From contig NZ_CP073765.1 in assembly GCF_019343105.1 (NCBI RefSeq), positions 62,001 through 126,000 of the forward strand: 64,000 nucleotides of DNA, given 5' to 3'. Position 1 is the stretch's first letter. Each line of letters begins with the position of its first letter. This DNA is from Methylovirgula sp. HY1. GTDB lineage: Bacteria > Pseudomonadota > Alphaproteobacteria > Rhizobiales > Beijerinckiaceae. The notes under the pieces are model-generated. The model did not search any database and was not told the origin of the DNA. It was given only the letters and a program-made list of their open reading frames with translations. Shown here one piece after another: positions 20,900-30,551 of this stretch. The position numbers and the translations under genes are program-made.

Positions 20900-22237
20900 G
20901 TGGCTCTCTCGCCTATAGCTGAGCACATTCGCGAAAGCGCAGTCCATGAACTCGCCAAAGAACTTCGTGCGGCGGGCGAACATCTTCCCGCACCGGAACG
21001 GGAAGCTTTCGGCACGTTTTTCGATCGTTACGGTGACGCAAAGGTCGTCATGCTTGGCGAAGCGACGCATGGCACGTCGGAATTCTATCGCGCGCGCGCG
21101 GCCATCACGCGGCGTCTCATCGAACAACACGGATTTAATATTGTCGCAGTCGAGGCGGATTGGCCAGACGCGGCAAGCATCGATCGCGATGTTCGCCACC
21201 GGCCGGCAGAGCCTGCCGGGGAAGCTCCTTTCGGTCGGTTTCCGAGCTGGATGTGGCGCAATTCCGAAGTAAGGGAGTTCGTCGCCTGGCTGCGGGAGCA
21301 CAACAGAAGCCGTGCGATGGCGCAGCGGGTCGCGTTTCGCGGGCTCGATGTCTACAGTCTCAGCAAGTCGATTGCCGCGGTGCTCGAATATCTCGACCGG
21401 GTCGATCCAGGACGTGGCAAGGCCGCGCGTGAACGCTATGGCTGTCTCACGCCGTGGCAGAACGATCCCGCCGCTTATGGTTTGGCCGCGCTGTCCGGCC
21501 GCGACACCTGCGAGGATGAGGTTGTTACGCAGTTGAAGGAAGTTTTGAATCGCCGCCTCGACTATCTTCGGCACGACGGCGAAGCCTATTTCAATGCCGC
21601 GCAAAATGCGCGCATCGTCCGCGCCGCCGAACAATATTACAGGATCATGTATCGCGGTTCGATCGAATCCTGGAATTTACGTGATCGCCATATGTTCAAT
21701 ACTTTACAATATGTCATGCAGGAACGCGGGCCGGACGCGAAGGCAGTTGTGTGGGCGCACAATTCGCACATCGGCAACGCGGCAGCGACCTCCATGGGTT
21801 GGGCGGGCGAGTTCAATATTGGCGAGCTATGCCGCAATGCTTATGGCGATGCGGCCGTATTGATCGGCTTTGGCACCGACCGGGGTACTGTCGCGGCCGC
21901 TTCCGACTGGGACGCTCCGATGGAGATCAAATCGGTGCTGCCGGCGCGTGACGACAGCTATGAATATTTGTTCCGCAAGAGCGGGCTCGCCCGATCGCTG
22001 ACCGACTGGAGATCTCCTGAGCGCCACGATCTGCGCGATGCGCTCACGGGGCCGCGGCTCGAGCGGGCAATCGGCGTTGTGTATCGGCCGGAGACGGAGT
22101 TCCTCAGCCATTATTTCGAGGCCGTTCTGCCGGAGCAGTTTGACGCCTATGTCTGGTTCGAGGAAACCCAAGCCGTGACGCCCTTGGCGGGCGCACCTGG
22201 CATGGGCGGCTCGGATACATATCCCTTCGGGCTATAA
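20900..22237 (+). CDS. Erythromycin esterase-family protein
   Basis: About 445 residues from GTG 20900 (AGGA eight bases upstream); a longer reading starts at ATG 20771. Family motifs: VVMLGEATHGTSEFYRARAA near residue 40, VAVEADWPDA, ESWNLRDRHMFNTLQYVM and VVWAHNSHIGNAAATSMGW, with the conserved Glu and His residues of the EreA/succinoglycan-biosynthesis fold. True macrolide esterase activity is not implied; most such chromosomal proteins have unknown substrates. Confidence 0.85.
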   Translation: MALSPIAEHIRESAVHELAKELRAAGEHLPAPEREAFGTFFDRYGDAKVVMLGEATHGTSEFYRARAAITRRLIEQHGFNIVAVEADWPDAASIDRDVRHRPAEPAGEAPFGRFPSWMWRNSEVREFVAWLREHNRSRAMAQRVAFRGLDVYSLSKSIAAVLEYLDRVDPGRGKAARERYGCLTPWQNDPAAYGLAALSGRDTCEDEVVTQLKEVLNRRLDYLRHDGEAYFNAAQNARIVRAAEQYYRIMYRGSIESWNLRDRHMFNTLQYVMQERGPDAKAVVWAHNSHIGNAAATSMGWAGEFNIGELCRNAYGDAAVLIGFGTDRGTVAAASDWDAPMEIKSVLPARDDSYEYLFRKSGLARSLTDWRSPERHDLRDALTGPRLERAIGVVYRPETEFLSHYFEAVLPEQFDAYVWFEETQAVTPLAGAPGMGGSDTYPFGL

Positions 22238-22311
22238 TGCGCCGTTGCGAGACTGTCGCGTCTCACCAGACTTTGCGAATGACGCCGGTGCCGGAATAGA
22301 TCTCGGGGGTG

Positions 22312-22428
22312 GGCGAGCGCGCCCGCCACATAGGCCGGCTTATGGAAGCTGAGGCCCTGTGCCGTCGCGTGCTCGAAGCACAGCCCAATCTGCCCGAGGC
22401 GATCGAGCATGTAAGCTCTTCAAACTGA
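22312..22428 (+). pseudogene. TPR-repeat protein fragment
   Basis: One open stretch reads ARHIGRLMEAEALCRRVL then EAQPNLPEAIEHV and stops. This is a textbook N-terminal tetratricopeptide unit (G-R-L-x-E-A-E-A-L-x-R-R-V-L-x-A-Q-P) with no start and no further repeats. I read it as the relic of a larger TPR protein. Confidence 0.55.
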
Positions 22429-22572
22429 ATGACGATGGGGAAGCGGCGCGCGCCAATCGCGCGGCGCTCGCTCGATATCGATGTTGCAAGCGACACGTCT
22501 TCCTTGGCGCGCGGAATGGCTGGCGGATCATCCATTGCTTTTTCTTTCGCGCGAAAGTCGGGAAATCAGATG

Positions 22573-23070
22573 TCAATCGCCAGTCACCACGAGCGCGGAT
22601 TCGCGTGCCGCGCTGCCGCTGATCTCGATGATGAACGGCGCCGCCGCAAGATCGAATGTCACGCTTTTGGCGAGCCCGTCACAGCCCGCGGCTCCGGTGA
22701 ATCCAGACGATTTCAATATCCGGCCGGACTGGATGACATCGATCCAAGCAGGATGCGACAGCGTGATCCGATAGATGCCGGCTTTCGCAACCGCGGCAAC
22801 CTGCAGGAACCCGGCGTAGAAATTAGCGAGTTTCGGCCTATGTGAGGGCGCCACGGGCAATTTCGCTTCGCGAAAGGGCATCAGCGCCAACTTCACCGCT
22901 GTCTGCAATGGGTGAGGCATAGCGGCGCCTGAAACAATCCGAGCAGGCTTGGCGAGCAAAGCGCGTTCCTGGGCCAGCGGCCATTTGAATTTGTCGCAGC
23001 CGACGGGTTCTTGCGCCAACGCCGGCATAATCGACAGCAGCATCATCAAAATTATGAAACACCGAACCAT
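22573..23070 (-). CDS. Small exported protein of unknown function
   Basis: 165 residues from ATG 23070. Clear signal peptide MVRCFIILMMLLSIMPALAQ, cleaved after AQ, then a mature part with CDKFKWPLAQERALL and two further regions ending in SGSAARESALVVTGD. Two cysteines (in VGCDKF and AAGCDG) could form a disulfide. Not recognised; its start is 200 bases from the divergent oxidoreductase gene. Confidence 0.7.
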   Translation of the reverse strand: MVRCFIILMMLLSIMPALAQEPVGCDKFKWPLAQERALLAKPARIVSGAAMPHPLQTAVKLALMPFREAKLPVAPSHRPKLANFYAGFLQVAAVAKAGIYRITLSHPAWIDVIQSGRILKSSGFTGAAGCDGLAKSVTFDLAAAPFIIEISGSAARESALVVTGD

Positions 23071-23270
23071 AGCGCTCTCGATAGTGGTTTCGACAGGGAT
23101 CGCGGCACTCGGCCAGCGCCGTTCGCGCCACGCGACGGTCCAACTCAAATAGGCTCGGGTGCGACGGAAGCCGCCCTCATTTTGCAATCTGCGGCATTGT
23201 GCGCGCTTTAAGCAGTATATAACATGATATAGCTTGATGGGAAGCTTTCCGCTCTTCGGAGGGAACGAGA

Positions 23271-24254
23271 ATGCGAACGGGCCTTTTCTGCACCTATGAA
23301 AATCCGCGACGCGACTTTAGGGCGGCCTATGTCGATCAGCTCCGCCTCGTCCAACGCGCCGAAAGTCTCGGCTTCGAAGAAGCCTGGGTAGCGGAACATC
23401 ATTTCAATCCAGATGCTTGCAGTCCTTCCTGCCTTTCGATCCTCGCCTATCTCGCCGCCTGCACGTCACGCATCCGGCTTGGCTCGGCCGCTGTGCTGCT
23501 TCCCTTTCACAATCCGTTGCTGATTGCCGAGGACATCGCGACGATCGACATATTTAGCGATGGACGGCTCAATTTCGGTATTGCAAAGGGTGGCCCGTTC
23601 CCGGCTCAGAACAGGCATTTCGAAATCGACTCCAAGGAGAGCCGCGACAAGACCAGCGAAGCCCTCCTGCTGATCGAAAAGCTCCTGTACGAAGACGATG
23701 TCACTTTCAATGGACGGTTCTTCAAGACGGATGGCGTAAGGCTGACCCCAAGGGCGGTGCAAAGACCGATCCCGACTTTCGTCGCGAGTTCCACAGCCTC
23801 CCTGGTTGGTCTCGCGGCGGCCAAGGGATATGGCATCATGGGCGCGCCGCCGTTTCCCTTGACCACGCTGCGCGAGACCGTCGAGATTTTCCGGCAAGCC
23901 GACCCGGCGGCCGATCCTGATCTCGTGCTCATTCGTTTTTTCCATGTCGCGGTGACGCATGAGCAAGCCGTCGCCGAGGCGCGCATCTGGCTTCAGCCGT
24001 TCGTCGAACGCATGAAGACAACGACCGCCAAGGTGCAGCCCGACTGGACGCCCTGGTTCGTCCTCGACCGAATCATCGAAGAGTCCCTGATTGGAACAAT
24101 TTCGTCGATCGGAGAGAAGATCGAGCGCCTCGCGGAAGACCTGCCACTCCACAGCCTTGTTCTCAAGCAGATGAGCCCGGATTTCGCCAAGCGTCACGCG
24201 GATCTCGAGCTCTTTGCCGAAGAGCTGCGGCCCAAGTTCCGAGAAGCAGCATGA
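23271..24254 (+). CDS. LLM-class flavin-dependent oxidoreductase
   Basis: 327 residues with the bacterial-luciferase barrel: EEAWVAEHHF near residue 40, RIRLGSAAVLLPFHNPLLIA, and DGRLNFGIAKG. The conserved His pair in EHHF and flavin-binding segments suggest an FMN-dependent monooxygenase. It has a GGAGGG ribosome site and overlaps the next gene by four bases (ATGA), so the two are translated together. Substrate unknown. Confidence 0.88.
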   Translation: MRTGLFCTYENPRRDFRAAYVDQLRLVQRAESLGFEEAWVAEHHFNPDACSPSCLSILAYLAACTSRIRLGSAAVLLPFHNPLLIAEDIATIDIFSDGRLNFGIAKGGPFPAQNRHFEIDSKESRDKTSEALLLIEKLLYEDDVTFNGRFFKTDGVRLTPRAVQRPIPTFVASSTASLVGLAAAKGYGIMGAPPFPLTTLRETVEIFRQADPAADPDLVLIRFFHVAVTHEQAVAEARIWLQPFVERMKTTTAKVQPDWTPWFVLDRIIEESLIGTISSIGEKIERLAEDLPLHSLVLKQMSPDFAKRHADLELFAEELRPKFREAA

Positions 24255-25114
24255 CGGTGCCACATTTTCACGATCGCTTCCTGCGTCCCCTCGCGATCGT
24301 TCTCGGGACGAATGACATCGCCTCGGCGGTCGCGATTTATCTGCATCGCGCCCGCCGCGCCGTGGTCCTGGCGCACGATCCCTATCCGCCGGTGATCCGG
24401 CGCGCCACGGCGTTTCACGACGTGCTCCATGGCGAGGAGAAATCCATCGAAGACGTTAGAGCCAAACGCATCGACCGTATCGCGGAAGCGGCCGTCACTC
24501 TGGCGGAACCGCGCCAGGTGGCCGTCACTCCGATGGGCCTGACTGATCTTCTGATGCTCGGCACCATCGACATCATTGTCGATGCACGGATGCAAAAACA
24601 TACGATCCGACCTGATCTTCGCGGACTTGCACGCATGGTGATCGGACTCGGGCCAGGCTACGCGGTCCGCAAGAACTGCGACCTTGCTGTCGAAACAAAG
24701 CCCTTGTTGATCGGCGCCCTTGCCGAGGGCGGAACGACGGAACCCGCCGACCGTACGCCTGAAACGATCGCCGGAGTCGGCCGCGAGCGCTTTGTTTATT
24801 CCGCCTTCGATGGTCATTGGCGGACGCCCTTCGAGATCGGCGGACGCGTCTACAAAGGCATGCCGATCGGTCACATCGACCGAGAACGAATCTACGCGCC
24901 TATCGACGGTGTTCTTCGTGGCATTGCCCGCGACGATATCGATATACCGAAAGGCGTAAAGCTTATCGAGGTAGACCCTCGCATCTATCGCCGTCGTCAA
25001 AACGAGATCGAAGCAAGGCCCCGTCTGATCGCCGAAGCGACGCTTCGCGCGGTGCGCATTCTGGAAGCGCATCATAAGCTGGCGACGACCGTTCCCGGCA
25101 TGTCTTTAAACTAA
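24251..25114 (+). CDS. YqeB-like (EF2563 family) molybdenum-hydroxylase-associated protein
   Basis: 287 residues. VLGTNDIASAVAIYLHRARR resembles a Rossmann-type opening; PPVIRRATAFHDVLHGE, VVDARMQK and MVIGLGPGYAVRKNCDLAVE fit YqeB/EF2563 proteins, which accompany selenium-dependent molybdenum hydroxylases. No such hydroxylase is near, and the coupling to the LLM oxidoreductase is unusual. Function here is open. Confidence 0.65.
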   Translation: MTVPHFHDRFLRPLAIVLGTNDIASAVAIYLHRARRAVVLAHDPYPPVIRRATAFHDVLHGEEKSIEDVRAKRIDRIAEAAVTLAEPRQVAVTPMGLTDLLMLGTIDIIVDARMQKHTIRPDLRGLARMVIGLGPGYAVRKNCDLAVETKPLLIGALAEGGTTEPADRTPETIAGVGRERFVYSAFDGHWRTPFEIGGRVYKGMPIGHIDRERIYAPIDGVLRGIARDDIDIPKGVKLIEVDPRIYRRRQNEIEARPRLIAEATLRAVRILEAHHKLATTVPGMSLN

Positions 25115-25529
25115 TTTATCAAACAGGAGATGTGCATCCGCAGCAAAGATATCGGCCAGATATCATAGGTCCTCATGGTTCCACGCCATGGATGACGGCT
25201 CGGTTGCACCCGGGGCAAGCTCTCCAGAAACGGCCTTCCTCGCTTGGCCGCATTCTGCTGTGACCCCCTTCATTCATCGAGCTGAGGTCAGAGTCCTCGG
25301 TTGAGATGAGCCGCTCCCAATGTTTGGACCACCCGAGGTCAGAGTTTTCGGGCCTTTTTCACGGTGACGGGCTGGCTGCGCCACCGGGATTTTGCAACGA
25401 GATCGGCGGCTTATGGCATTGTCCACCCCCCGGCTTAATGTTGGCCTTGAGCGCAGAGCCATTGCAAGCCAAGGCTGATAAACAATTGGTTCTCGGACGA
25501 GGCGTGCCAACGCCCTATTCCCCGCCGCA
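25115..25529. other. Gene-poor stretch with short direct repeats
   Basis: No gene seen. The 11-base sequence GAGGTCAGAGT occurs at 25284-25294 and again at 25335-25345, both near GGTTGAG/TTTTCGG text, looking like debris of an insertion-sequence end. It directly precedes a decayed IS5-type transposase. Confidence 0.4.
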
Positions 25530-25815
25530 CGGTTTCAAGGCGCCTGTCGGTGCGGATGCGAGCACGGCGCTTGGTCGAGAAGATCTAGGTGATACCAGCC
25601 AACGTCAACGATGGCCGCGCCGGCGACGCCGCGCTGCCTGATGTTCCGGGTGATGTCTTGGCCGACAGCGCCTATCGCGGTGCCCATTTCCGTGCGGCGG
25701 TCCTTGCCAGAGGTGACATGCCGCGAGTGATCCTGACGGCGATGTGGGGTCGCGACGAGCAGGACACGCTCGCGCGCCTGGATCGGGCGGACCGTGCGCG
25801 CTATCGTCACTTACC
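25530..25815 (+). pseudogene. IS5-type DDE transposase remnant, frameshifted
   Basis: Two frames join near 25588. The first reads GFKAPVGADASTALGRED, the second VIPANVNDGRAGDAALPD and DVLADSAYRGAHFRAAV. These match the catalytic core of IS5-family transposases, where A-D-S-A-Y-R-G carries the second Asp. Both ends are missing and no terminal repeats were identified, so this is dead. Confidence 0.75.
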
Positions 25816-26256
25816 CGCCTCCCGGCTCTCAGAGCTACGGAGCGGGTTGATAATCTGAACGTCCTCGAAATCCCTTTCATTGTCGGTCACGACGATGCAA
25901 TCGTTGGCTTCGGCTACGGCCGCAATGATTGTGTCTAGCGCGCTTCGCGAACGGCCCTTGGCTTTACCGTTGGCCATCAGACGCGCCCAGATCAGACCCG
26001 CCTTGTCGTCGAACGATAGGATGCGGCCAGCGAACAGCGCTTGCGGCCCTTCTGGGCCGGCGAACCAAGTTTCAAGGCCGCTACGCTTCTTGCCTTTCGG
26101 CTTCTCCAAGATACCTCGATGGATTTCGGCAACGGTAAGCGAAGCAATGAAAAGGTCGTCGTCTTTCTGCGCGCCCATCCAAGCCAGCAGCGAGCCCGAT
26201 GGCTCCGGCTTTATGACGTTGCTGATGATATTGGTATCGAGGAGGTAGCGTGTCAC
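25807..26256 (-). CDS. vapC: PIN-domain toxin (VapC family)
   Basis: 149 residues from GTG 26256. PIN-domain acids are visible: RYLLDTNIISNV (Asp7), SLTVAEIHRGIL, SALDTIIAAVA and CIVVTDNERDFEDV. VapC toxins are Mg2+-dependent RNases acting on tRNA or rRNA. The start overlaps the antitoxin stop (GTGA). It lies beside the IS remnant and the recombinase gene. Confidence 0.9.
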   Translation of the reverse strand: MTRYLLDTNIISNVIKPEPSGSLLAWMGAQKDDDLFIASLTVAEIHRGILEKPKGKKRSGLETWFAGPEGPQALFAGRILSFDDKAGLIWARLMANGKAKGRSRSALDTIIAAVAEANDCIVVTDNERDFEDVQIINPLRSSESREAGK

Positions 26257-26555
26257 AGATCGATCTTACGTCCCTCTTCTCGCGGGCGGCTGAGGTCGAG
26301 ATCCGCGCCTACCAGGGGCGACCGACGCAGCGCGGCGAGAATACCGCCCGCTTTCGGAGGCTCCCCCGTCACGGCCTGCTGTATCGTCCGGCGAAGCTGC
26401 CCAGCTTCCGGACCTTCTTCCGTCAATTTCCGGGCAAGGGATCGGAGTAGATCGCGATCGGCGTCGAGCGCCTGGATCTCGAACCGCGCGATGCCCCGTT
26501 CAGTCAGACGGGACCGATAATTCTCTAGGGCTCTCTTCTGCGCACTGTTGCTCAT
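26253..26555 (-). CDS. Antitoxin of vapBC-type pair
   Basis: 100 residues from ATG 26555: MSNSAQKRALENYRSRLTER, then a helical ALDADRDLLRSLARKLTEEG and a Pro/Gly/Arg-rich tail that may block the toxin. The N-terminal part resembles the DNA-binding antitoxins paired with alphaproteobacterial PIN toxins. A palindromic operator lies 15 bases upstream. Confidence 0.78.
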   Translation of the reverse strand: MSNSAQKRALENYRSRLTERGIARFEIQALDADRDLLRSLARKLTEEGPEAGQLRRTIQQAVTGEPPKAGGILAALRRSPLVGADLDLSRPREEGRKIDL

Positions 26556-26569
26556 CGCTTGCCTCCATG

Positions 26570-26587
26570 CTATATCCAGATATATAG
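26570..26587. promoter_or_regulatory. Candidate operator of the vapBC-type pair
   Basis: Eighteen bases with matching half sites CTATAT and ATATAG separated by six bases, just upstream of the antitoxin ATG. AT-rich and symmetric in GC-rich surroundings, it is a natural place for antitoxin autorepression. Confidence 0.5.
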
Positions 26588-26904
26588 CCATGTTTTCTTT
26601 GGAATGCAAGGCTGGTGGAAGTGTTATCGGTCCCTGCAAATGAAGGCGGTCCGTCCCACGCATTTGGGGTGCCGGCCGTTGCCATCACGACAAGACGCCA
26701 TTCTTCCAAGGAGGGCGATCACAAAAATATTGTTGCTAAGATGGCCATCGACCCGCGCACCGCCGCTACGCTACCCCCCGCCAGTACCCGCCTTTGTTCG
26801 ATACAAGCAATTGATTTACAATGTATTTTTACCTTTCCAAGGCGCCATCGCTTGGCATCATTGTCTCGAAGCGGAGTTTTCTACGCGAGGACAAGGACGC
26901 GATC

Positions 26905-27099
26905 GTGGCGCGACCAAGACGTACAACAGCCGACAAGCTTCGTGTGGTCGCCGACGCGACCCGCGAACCGGCTGTGTCTGCGTCGTCGAAGCCCGATCCA
27001 CGCCTCGTCAACTTGGTCCGGCTGCTGGCGCGACAGGCCGCGCGGGACTTCGTTCAAGCCGAAACAGACAACCGGACGCGAGACCGCCTCCCGGAGTAA
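26905..27099 (+). CDS. Small protein preceding the serine recombinase
   Basis: 64 residues from GTG 26905, opening VARPRRTTADKLRVVADATR and ending in a helical RQAARDFVQAETDN segment. It ends 12 bases before the recombinase ATG and likely forms an operon with it. Small charged proteins at this place commonly accompany large serine recombinases in alphaproteobacteria; function unknown. Confidence 0.55.
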   Translation: MARPRRTTADKLRVVADATREPAVSASSKPDPRLVNLVRLLARQAARDFVQAETDNRTRDRLPE

Positions 27100-27111
27100 G
27101 GAGGTCGCCTT

Positions 27112-28613
27112 ATGAAGGTCGCGCTCTACGCTCGCTACTCATCGGACAATCAGCGAGACGCCTCGATCGAGGATCAGTTGCGGGTCTGTCGCCTGCACGC
27201 AGAAAAGCAGGTTGGACAGTCGTCGACAGCTATACCGACCGGGCGATCTCCGGCGCGTCGCTGCTGCGACCCGGCATTCAAGAGCTGATCAACGATGCGA
27301 TGCGCGGCAAATTCGTCGTCGTACTCGCAGAGGCGATGGATTGCCTGAGCCGCGACCAGGAGGATATCGCCGGACTGTTCAAGCGCATGGCCTTCGGCGG
27401 CGTGCGTATCGTCACGTTGTCAGAAGGCGACGTGACGCATCTGCATGTCGGCCTCAAGGGGACGATGAACGCCCTCTTCCTGAAGGACCTGGCCGATAAG
27501 ACGCGCCGCGGGCTGCGCGGCCGCGTCGAGGATGGCAAGTCCGGCGGCGGACTGTGCTTCGGTTATGACGTGGTGAAACAGTTTGCATCGAATGGCGAAC
27601 CGATCCGCGGCGATCGGACGATCAACGAGGCCGAGGCTGCCGTCGTCCGTCGCATCTTCGCGGACTACATTGCCGGCAAGTCGTCGCGCGCGATCGCCTT
27701 CGATCTGAACAAGCAAGGCGTGCCTGGGCCGCAGGGCGCCGAGTGGGGACCGTCGACGATCCATGGCAATCCGAAGCGCGGTGTTGGCATCCTCAACAAC
27801 GAACTCTACGTCGGCCGCCTCGTCTGGAACCGGCTTCGCTATCTGAAAGACCCGGACACGGGAAAGCGGGTCTCGCGCCTCAATCCCGAATCCGAGTGGG
27901 TGATTCAAGAGGTGCCAGAGATGCGCATCGTCGACCAGGAAGTCTGGGATGCGGTGAAGGCACGCCAACAGTCGCTCGCCTATGAAGCGTCTGAGGCCGG
28001 CGAGAATGCACCGAACGAACGGCGGCGTCCGAAGCACTTGTTCGCGGGACTGGTAAAGTGCGGTTGCTGTGGCGGCGGATACACAATGATCTCGAAGGAT
28101 CTGCTCGGCTGCGCGACGTCACGGAATAAGGGTACCTGCGACAATCGGCTGAATATCCGGCGGGATGCTCTCGAAGCCTCGGTGCTCAGCGGACTCTGCA
28201 CACACCTGATGGAACCCGAACTATTCAAGGAATTCTGTGACGAGTTCACCCGCGAGGTGAATCGGCTGAGGATTGAGCGTAGCGCAGACATCATCGGTCA
28301 GCGCAAAGAATTCGCCGAGCCCGCCAATGACACACCGATGTCAGGCGCAAGCGAAAAGCCAGGAATTGAGGTACGACGTTCATCAGGTGCAGGCATGCGG
28401 AATGACATCATCGTCAATGTCCGCTTTTTGCCGAACGGCTTGGTGGATTTTGTCACCAACCAGCCGCAACATATGAGCTCCCAGGCTTGGTTCGATCATC
28501 TTTGCCGCATGGCACCCGAGCACTACAAAGCCCTTTCCGGGGGACGCGGCAGCTTCTGCATCAATGCCGATGAATTTGCAGCGCTAAATGAGGTCGCCTA
28601 TAATCAGCGATAA
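27112..28613 (+). pseudogene. Large serine recombinase, single-base frameshift
   Basis: The ATG at 27112 gives MKVALYARYSSDNQRDASIE, with the catalytic serine in YARYSS. The frame is lost near 27207 (HAEKQ then one missing base) and resumes as GWTVVDSYTDRAISGASLL. The rest is well conserved: recombinase domain NEAEAAVVRRIFADYIAGKS, zinc-ribbon KCGCCGGGYTM...CDNR, and C-terminal region to 28613. Restoring one G would give an intact protein of about 500 residues. It is either a young pseudogene or a base-calling error. Such recombinases move phages and integrative elements. Confidence 0.85.
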
Positions 28614-28816
28614 AGCAGCACGACGAGCGGAGATGCTCGCGCCGAGCCCCAGACCGATTTTGGCCTTGTCATCTTCCGCGTCACAAAGATCAGAATTGCG
28701 AACGGGGCTTAGGCCGGCAGACCAACCAATGAATTCAGTGGTCTTTGTTGAGTATCCGACGGATCCGGACCTTGGTGGATGTCTTGCCATGTTGACGCTG
28801 ACGATCTCTCAGGCGC
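28614..28816. other. Gap after recombinase
   Basis: About 200 bases between the recombinase and the convergent lysR. No gene or convincing attachment-site repeat was identified. Confidence 0.4.
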
Positions 28817-29719
28817 TCAATTCCGCACATTGATCGCCGGCGTGTGGGCGATCATAGCCAGCAGCGCATCGGCGACGCGACTGCGATAGCGACGACGGTG
28901 TCGCAGCACATGGAACGCGCGCTCCGGCAGGGCAAAGCTTACCTGACAGAGTAGTTCCGCCTCCAGACTCGGTGCCGCGACCGTGGCCGAGATCGCGGTT
29001 GCGCCGAATCCTGCCTCGACAGCAGAACGCACGGCCTCATTCGACGGCAGCTCCAAGAGGACGCGCAAAGAGTCGAGCGCTACGCCGAACTGTATCAAGG
29101 CCTCCTCGAAGACCGATCGCGTCCCCGATCCTTGTTCGCGAAGCACCCATTCGCCCTCGATCAAATCTTGCGCTGTCAGATTGGGGCGGCCAAGCCAAGG
29201 GTGATCGGGGCCAACCACCACGAGCATCTGATCGCGCGCGACCGGTGTGCTGATGAAATGCTCGCTCTCGACGGCACCTTCGACGAAGCCAAGTTCGGCC
29301 TCGCCACTCTCGACCGCGGCAGCGACCTGCGCGGTGTTGTCGATGGCGAGGCGTATCTGAATTTGCGGATAGGCGCGGCGAAACGCGACCAAGTGGCGTG
29401 GCAGCCAATAGCTGGCAATGGTCTGGCTTGCCTGCACCATCAGCGTACCGCGCTTCAGGTTGCCGAATTCGCTCAAGGTGAGTTCGGCCGCTTCCGCCCG
29501 CGCCAGCACGGCACGCGCCTCCTCCAGAAAGACCTGACCGGCTTCAGTCAACGAAATGCGTCGCCCGACACGATCGAAGAGTTTGGTGTCATATTGCGCT
29601 TCCAGAGTCGAAATGGCATGGCTCGCAGCCGATTGGGCGAGATTCAAGGCATTTGCGGCCTGCGTTACATGTTGCCTCTCGGCAACCGCCACAAAGATAC
29701 GAAGTTGTTCGAGGGTCAT
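28817..29719 (-). CDS. LysR-family transcriptional regulator
   Basis: 300 residues from ATG 29719. N-terminal winged helix MTLEQLRIFVAVAERQHVTQ with AANALNLAQSAASHAISTLE as recognition region, then a two-lobe periplasmic-binding-like effector domain (GTLMVQASQTIASYWLPRHL onward). The type resembles CysB/CbbR-like regulators. The nearest non-regulatory targets are the sulfite dehydrogenase genes beyond the AraC gene. Confidence 0.92.
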   Translation of the reverse strand: MTLEQLRIFVAVAERQHVTQAANALNLAQSAASHAISTLEAQYDTKLFDRVGRRISLTEAGQVFLEEARAVLARAEAAELTLSEFGNLKRGTLMVQASQTIASYWLPRHLVAFRRAYPQIQIRLAIDNTAQVAAAVESGEAELGFVEGAVESEHFISTPVARDQMLVVVGPDHPWLGRPNLTAQDLIEGEWVLREQGSGTRSVFEEALIQFGVALDSLRVLLELPSNEAVRSAVEAGFGATAISATVAAPSLEAELLCQVSFALPERAFHVLRHRRRYRSRVADALLAMIAHTPAINVRN

Positions 29720-29933
29720 CACAGCCTTCCGTCTCGACCAAGCCCCTTTGGCAGGGGCTTGGGGCAGCCCGCATTCGTGAAAGCTAGAGCAAAAGCTAGC
29801 GCTAAATTAATCTTGCATTGTGATCACGTAGAGCGAAAACATCTATTGGATCGATCGAAAATCGACGCCTAGGTTCATTCCGAGCTTCAGTGGGCGCGGC
29901 CGTTTCGGCTGCCCTAACAGGAATGAGCCAATC

Positions 29934-30551
29934 ATGACCGATATGTTGTTTCGTACAATCGGAGATCATGAAGAGCTTGGAACGGATACATCCAAGAGCA
30001 TGATCGACACACCAGCTATCTGCGACATTTCCAGCGAAGTGGTCGACGCCACTCATTGGGTGCGGCAAGCGCTGATGGACCTATGCCATCTGCCAAGTTT
30101 ACGTTTCAACGAAGAAGCGGCATTTCCCAGCGCGGCTCTCGAAGACAGGTCGACGAGCATCGCATATTTTCGGCCATCCAAAGGCCTCGATCCGCGCCGC
30201 CTTCAGCGCGTCCTGGATTTCATCGACGATCACCTCGAAGACAATATCACGATCGGGACTTTGGCCGAGACGGCATGCCTCAGCCCGTTCCATTTTGCGC
30301 GCGCTTTCAAGGCGACGGCCGGAATGCCGCCGCACCAATATGTGAGTGCAAGACGCGTGCAATTCGCCAAGATGCTTCTGGCGAAGGGCGAGCAGAGGTT
30401 GGTCGACATTGCTCTGGCGTGCGGCTTCTCATCGCAAGCCAATTTCTCTAGGGCTTTTCGCCAAGCGACCAGCATGGCGCCTGGACAATTTCGTGCTGCG
30501 TCGGCTGCCGCGGCCAGCGCTTATCTGGCACCTCGCAGGTTGACAAGATAA
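29934..30551 (+). CDS. AraC-family transcriptional regulator
   Basis: 205 residues: a short, non-recognised N-terminal half and a C-terminal double helix-turn-helix (RRLQRVLDFIDDHLEDNITI, AETACLSPFHFARAFKATAG, ALACGFSSQANFSRAFRQAT). The ribosome site is AGGAATG. Its last 31 bases overlap the end of the convergent sorB-like gene, so transcription through one could affect the other. Regulation of the sulfite genes is plausible but inferred. Confidence 0.9.
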   Translation: MTDMLFRTIGDHEELGTDTSKSMIDTPAICDISSEVVDATHWVRQALMDLCHLPSLRFNEEAAFPSAALEDRSTSIAYFRPSKGLDPRRLQRVLDFIDDHLEDNITIGTLAETACLSPFHFARAFKATAGMPPHQYVSARRVQFAKMLLAKGEQRLVDIALACGFSSQANFSRAFRQATSMAPGQFRAASAAAASAYLAPRRLTR

